Shown here: one piece after another, positions 18,057 through 22,575 of the stretch
Layout of the letters: each line of letters begins with the position of its first letter
How positions within the stretch are numbered: the stretch's first letter is position 1
From: Chara braunii
Lineage: Eukaryota > Streptophyta > Charophyceae > Charales > Characeae
Assembly (NCBI GenBank): GCA_003427395.1
Contig: BFEA01000225.1
Location: 2,212,642 to 2,235,216 of the forward strand
Length of the DNA stretch: 22,575 bases
Direction: 5' to 3'
Program-made: the position numbers and the translations under genes
Notes under the pieces: generated by a model
What the model saw: the letters and a program-made list of their open reading frames with translations, nothing else
What the model was told of the DNA's origin: nothing
The model's database searches: none

Positions 18057-18310
18057 AGGGACGCGGGACCCGGTTCCCAGCATGTGCTGCTCCCCACGAA
18101 TAGATTGGAGCAATTTAAAACTTAATAATGATAATTTTGAAAAAAAGAAAAAAAAAAAGAAAAAAAGAACAATGTCAAGACCAGAATTAACTAATAGTAG
18201 CCTAATACAATTCCAATAAGGTTTGTTTTTTTTTTTTTTTTTTTTTTTGAGACGATGCTCCAATCTATTCGTGGGGAGCAACACGGCTGGGAACCGGGCC
18301 CAGCGTCCCT
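18057..18310. mobile_element. Fold-back element made of two inverted hairpin heads
   Basis: AGGGACGC-type ends face each other across 254 bp, with inverted arms of about 56 bases and TA on both sides (18055-18056, 18311-18312). Each arm is the hairpin head found at 9841 and 19865, followed inward by A-rich (left) or T-rich (right) sequence, with T-run about 18226-18249. The right arm's stem is GCTGGG/CCCAGC read in reverse, whereas other copies have GCTGGA/TCCAGC, a paired change. It may be a TA-target MITE, or two retroposon heads inserted in opposite orientation. Confidence 0.7.
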
Positions 18311-19744
18311 TATACTGGAGCCATTACCCGGCTTCGGCTAAGAACAATTAAAGAAGAAAGAAAACTCTTTCAGAAAATGTGTGTCAACAAGCCTCCCAAC
18401 CACGAATCAGATAGGTGAAACCTAATCAGTCCACCTTTGACCACCACCAGAGTGGCTGTTTTCAGCACGAACCAAAGCTCTTCCAAGCCTCATGCTCCCA
18501 TCAGGCTAGGTTACAGAGTTGCACCACCTTGCTCCAGCACCGGCCAACATTGCTTCAGTTACGACCCCGATAACCACTGAGACTGCCCTCGCAAACAACC
18601 CCCCAGATCTCTCTACTAGGCCTCACGCCCCCACTAAGCTATGCCATAGAGTTGCGCCACTTGGCTCCGGCTCTGGCCAGCATTGTTCCAGCATCGGTCT
18701 TCGAGGGCCACCGGATTTTTAACCACCCTACACAGGATCAAAGATGACTTGCCAGATATCACCTATTCCTACAACCTCCTCGAGAAGTGAACCGAATGGA
18801 AAGAATTACTAAACTGGATGTCAAAATTCTTCGAGAGAGATCGCCCCTCCCTCCCCCTACGCCTCCGCCCTCAGCCCTACACTGCCTCCGCCGAGGCGAG
18901 TCTTCCGCTCTCCCTCGGCCCCAATATAGAACCAACCCTCTACCCCTTTCCCCAGGAGCACGAAGTTTCCACCTAAAGCATGCCCCCGCACCCTTTGCCC
19001 ATTTCTGCCTCTGCTGGGACTGATGTTGACCCACATGCCAGCCCCTGCCCCAGAATAGGGCGACCCCCTACACCGCCCCTACGTTCTTTGAGACATTCAC
19101 ACCCCACCTTGTGATGCCCCTGCAAGATAGAGCTCCCCCCACCCCCTTCTTACCGTTCAGCCCTCCGGAAACGATATGATTCAGCCGACTACAGTTATTA
19201 ATGACACACTTACCAAGAAATCAATCGCAATTTGGAAAAGCAGGGCCTCTTCAAAAATATGCAATGACCCTCGAGAACACCCTACATCTTTAAGAACAAC
19301 CCACTGAAGAAGGCGCAGAACAGGAGTAAGACTATTACAATTATTCCCCTGCCCCTTGCGCCAATCAACTTTTGGCAGCTCTCACCATGTGCACGTATCA
19401 CCAATTTAAACGAAGCGACAAACTAATTAACGGAAAGATTCCGCATTTTTCAAGTTCCAAGATTAGGAAATCCTGATAGAACTTTATTTGAGACATGTAG
19501 AAATTATAGTCCAATTTCAAGGATACGTGGTTATAGAATAGATCCTTATGTTGGCGATTCTGAATGAATGACATATGTATGTATGTGTGAACATATAGAT
19601 GAGAATACTTTACTTAGGACGCTTAGAAATTATAGTCGAAATTCAAGGATATGTGTTTATGTATAAACATGTAGATGAGAATTTGGTCGATCAGAAAAGA
19701 GAAGATAAATTGTACGTTTATTTTTGCAAATTTATGAAGCTAAG
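18311..19744. other. Unassigned stretch without gene
   Basis: CCACC- and CTCCGCC-rich sequence to about 19060, then AT-rich. A sentence-like duplication ends with GTTGCACCACCTTGCTCCAG near 18517 and GTTGCGCCACTTGGCTCCGG near 18649 (about 132 bases apart). A second duplication, AGAAATTATAGTC-plus-AATTCAAGGATA, occurs near 19498 and 19623 (about 125 bases apart). No domain in any frame. Confidence 0.45.
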
Positions 19745-19896
19745 TTTTTTTTTTTTTTTTTTTTTAAAAAAAAAACACCCCCACCAGGTGTTAGTGGTGC
19801 TGGTAAGAGCAGACACCATTAGCACCTGGGGAAAGGCTCCATCTATTGGTGGGGAGCATCACCTGCTGGAAAACGGGTCCAGCGTCCCATGTACAG
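19745..19896 (-). mobile_element. Hairpin retroposon, reverse orientation
   Basis: Read on the minus strand, it starts with CTGTACATGGGACGCTGG and carries GCTGGA/TCCAGC (19865-19883) and GCTCC/GGAGC (19836-19857). It continues with a 16-bp stem, CCAGGTGTTAGTGGTG 19784-19799 with CACCATTAGCACCTGG 19814-19829 (two G-T pairs), and ends at the T-run 19745-19765, the complement of an A-tail. The first two hairpins are shared with 9841-9892; the third has a different sequence from the corresponding stem there. No target duplication found. Confidence 0.6.
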
Positions 19897-20644
19897 ATTG
19901 AGAATTAGCGAACAACCGCGGGCCTGCCAGCATTGATACTCAGATTCCAGAAAAACCCCTTGCATAGACTATCCCGTCGAGGAAACCATATGATCTATGG
20001 CTTCACGAGGTAATCTAAAAAACAAAAACACTTTATGTAGTTAGGAACACCGGATGGATAGTATTCGGATTACCCCGATGATTTCACTATCATGCTTATG
20101 CATTGAGGGGTAATCGATCACATAAAAATAAGCTGAATAAAGTAAAAAGCGAACGTTTGAAAAGTTGTTGAGCGTAATGACAATGACAAAGCAGCGGGAG
20201 GCGGAACATTTCTGTGTTGAGTAATTTGGTATTGGAGATGGATACTCCATCATTTGTGGAACAGAAAGAGAAATTATTTTCCAGGCGGACAAAGCGACCA
20301 ACAAAATATCATTCGCTCTTCTAAGTAGTTGCATATGGTACGGAAGTGTAGTTGAACCGAGAGTTCAAACATCGACCAAGAACCAGATCACTTGTTGATC
20401 TGCAAGGTAACAGTGGTATTTACTTGCAGAAGTTATTTATGATGAACTCCAATAGTCATGATAGGTAGATCAGTCCTAGTTCTTTTTCTTCAATTAATAA
20501 TCTTGGAATGACAATATAAAAATTCTTAAGTCATACAAGTTGAAAAAAATAGTTTTTGGCAGACCAGCTCATCAAGTCAATGGATTGGATATGTGTGGTT
20601 TTGTCTTAAGGTAAGTGGATTTTTTTTGTTTTTAAATGATTGTT
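19897..20644. other. Unassigned stretch without gene
   Basis: AT-leaning DNA. The minus frame 20041-20334 has no domain. The word near 20287 resembling one near 16035 is the only link to other parts of the window. Confidence 0.35.
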
Positions 20645-21129
20645 AGGGACTAGGATTGTATCTAAGAGTTTCACGCTTGGTTAGGACTATCATAGTTGAC
20701 CGGCGTACGCTTTGTACTTGGGAGATCAGCGCCCCAGGGAACGAACGGTGTTCGGGTTCACTCGACGTTAACCAAGCATTTCCTATACTGCAGCGAGGCG
20801 AGCAAACGCCCTCGGCTGATCTACCTCTGCGATTGCATCTCAAAGCTTTCGCATGTGGGTCAGTAGCTCGGTAGGGATACGCCCCTTCAAAGTTAGGGAA
20901 GCAAAGTTTATGCCCCGCGGGAACCTGTCATGTCGTAGGGGACCGCGGGAAGTATAGCTGGCGCACCCGGCTAGAGCGGCGAAGGAGCGATGCAACTGCG
21001 TCCGTCTTGGCGGTTCGCGAAAATGTTATGCATCGATCCCAAGTTGTTTCTTGACAAATTGTTTTTGTTTTAACTCCTGCGTGACATGGCCGGGAGGATC
21101 CTCGTTCGAGGGCCCATGCGCTCGACATC
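20645..21129 (+). mobile_element. Interspersed repeat, copy C
   Basis: Same start (AGGGACTAGGAT) and end (CGCTCGACA) as copy B, with roughly 70 to 80 percent agreement by eye. The GGTGACAG hairpin of A and B is lost here. At the right end CATGG-CC pairs with GG-CCCATG around CCTCG/CGAGG (about 21084-21119), where copy A has a hairpin of different sequence. Copy C abuts the LINE fragment with no visible gap. Either the repeat inserted at that point or the LINE was 5'-truncated beside it. Confidence 0.7.
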
Positions 21130-22575
21130 GCCGACCTGTGGGACGACCGCAATGCCAATTGGTCCACTGAAGAAGTTATAAAGGGTGGGACAAATGATAT
21201 CCCTCCTGCAAGACCTGCAAGAACTTCAGAAAGCGGTTCCACTTGCTTGGATTAGGAAACTTAAGTCTTAGAAAGGTCCTTCAATTGTCAAAGGAGATTG
21301 GGTGGTCCGTTTTGACAACTTGCCCCTCCCAATGACTGTGTATAAAGTGGCACAGGTGAACCGAACCATAATAGATCTCCAAACATTCTGTCAAATCCTT
21401 CCAGGGGCGAGATGGTCAGCGATCCTTAGGGAGGAAGAATCCGATAGACGGGATCAACCGCTGGCCTCCTTCATGAGAGTAAGGGTGGTGCAAGACGATG
21501 ACGAACGATACTACCTATATGAACCCACCATCCCAATCTCCCACCTCCCTTTCGACCCCGCTGAATAAGAATAAAAATGGGGGGAAGACAAAATCATGCA
21601 ACCATGGCAATACACAGTCAATAACATGTATAGAGCAGCTTGTAAACCAAGGTCAGTTATGGATGACATACTACGCATGCAGGAAAGAGACTCCCCCTTA
21701 AACAAGAAAGACCTAAACTTTTTCAGATGGTCATCTTTCTCTCACATAAAACCCACCAACCGTAGGGCGCTCCAATGGTAGATCATTCACCGATGCCTGC
21801 CCACCCTGGAATGGATCACAGATAGAACAAACCTTGAGTTGAAAGGGTTGCTCTCACCTTTGTGCTCCTACTGTGAAAAGGTCTTGCCCAGGAAGAAAGC
21901 AACACTTGAACATTGCCTCCTCGATTGTCCCATGGTAGTGCGTCTATGGAGATGGTGGGATGCAGCCTATCATTACCTAACTGGTCATCACCTATCTTGG
22001 AATGTGCTAGCCCTCCTCTTTGGAGAGGGTCAGAAGTAGGAACAATCACAATGGTCGCCCTTCGCAATTAACCTCTCTCAATACATGCGCCTCCCCCTCC
22101 TGATGGCGGTCTGGCGCATGAGGTGTTCCCACGAAAGGGGCCAACGGACCTTTGGCTTCGCACAGGCCAGGACGATGATCAGTGATGCAATAACCACACA
22201 AACTCATCAAGCATGGAAAACAATCAAAGACAGACTCATGCACAAACAAGATGCAACTAAAAGAACTCAGTTACTGAACATATTTTCGGAGACATGGATG
22301 GACCTCCACAACAGACTCTGTTATCTAGATGTGCAACACAAACTGCAGTGACACCCTTGGCTTACGTCGCAAAACCAGTGGGAATTCCTGCTAGACAAAG
22401 ACTTTCAAATACAGTATCGACCGACCAACTTCACTATGATCCTTGGGGAACCCCAGGGGCTGCCCCAGGGACTGTCCATAGAATGACTTCATGCCCTCCC
22501 CCAAGATCCTCCATTATCCTCCGACCAACCTGTGTCCCATCTCTCCCTCAACCTCCCACAATTTCCCTCCCCCCC
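21121..22575 (+). pseudogene. LINE ORF2 C-terminal fragment, inactivated
   Basis: The frame starts with DLWDDRNANW-like sequence (21133 on, frame 1). It shifts near 21180 to frame 2, where DLQELQKAVPLAW resembles the post-RT region of L1/Tx1-type elements. Frame 2 then stays open, apart from stops, to the window edge. A zinc-knuckle CSYC (21863-21874) with HCLLDC (21911-21928), spaced C-x2-C-x12-H-x4-C, matches the zf-RVT-type region found C-terminal to reverse transcriptase in many LINEs; HRCLP lies upstream near 21788. In-frame stops are at about 21269, 21566, 21572, 21779, 22037 and 22349. The reverse transcriptase and endonuclease are not in the window. The element cannot encode a working protein as read. 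Confidence 0.75.

Noticed and set aside
20850-20885. A-box-like GTAGCTCGGTAGG in repeat copies B and C
   Set aside because: No B-box follows at tRNA spacing and the D-arm does not pair, so a tRNA-derived SINE is not supported.
16561-21129. Copies B and C as the two LTRs of one retrotransposon
   Set aside because: They are in direct orientation about 4 kb apart, but no gag, protease, RT or integrase lies between, they differ too much, and unrelated MITEs fill the interval.

Overview
The window looks like repeat-rich, gene-poor nuclear DNA from a eukaryote. Evidence: A- and T-runs of 16 to 39 bases, a long (GA)n microsatellite, MITE-like elements with target-site duplications, poly-A retroposon-like units, and a decayed LINE with a C-terminal CCHC zinc-knuckle region. 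There is also an assembly gap at 12190-12328 and an isolated N at 16810. The mixture would suit a large fungal genome (for example early-diverging Mucoromycota), but no sequence marker proves the lineage. I found no intact conserved protein-coding gene, rRNA or tRNA. Nearly all open frames are short, low in complexity, or by-products of repeats.

Layout. 1-1030: degenerate 30-bp minisatellite, then unassigned DNA. 1030-1440: AT-rich. 1727-2141: reverse copy (A) of an interspersed repeat of about 480 bp. 2410-2609: cluster of stem-loops. 2620-3955: AT-rich DNA with a long imperfect hairpin. 3960-4950: 124-bp tandem array interrupted by a 344-bp hAT-like MITE with an 8-bp target duplication. 5188-5942: array of stem-loops with a shared core and different arms. 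5945-9660: unassigned DNA with scattered hairpins. 9720-10000: poly-A retroposon-like unit with three tandem hairpin heads. 11300-12090: dense stem-loop array. 12329-12826: element with inverted termini bordering the gap. 13100-15100: second dense stem-loop region containing (GA)n, A-runs and a 54-bp minisatellite. 15857-15953: two hairpins with identical loops. 16561-17036 and 20645-21129: direct copies B and C of the interspersed repeat. 17233-17673: Thr/Ser-rich open frame with a 90-bp duplication. 17731-17858: second small MITE. 18057-18310: fold-back element. 19745-19896: reverse-oriented hairpin retroposon. 21121 to the window end: C-terminal part of a LINE ORF2 with stops and a frameshift.

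The main observation is the number of short, near-perfect inverted repeats (stems of 6 to 17 bp, loops of 2 to 20 nt) that do not share arm sequence. In several families the loop is conserved while both arms change together: AACTTA at 5223-5942, CACAAGAA at 15857-15950, the GGTGACAG loop in repeat copies A and B, and the GCTGG hairpin heads. This could reflect mobile or duplicated structured RNA elements whose stems are selected, or a mutational process such as template switching that makes perfect palindromes. All pairings were found by eye and need computational testing against shuffled controls.
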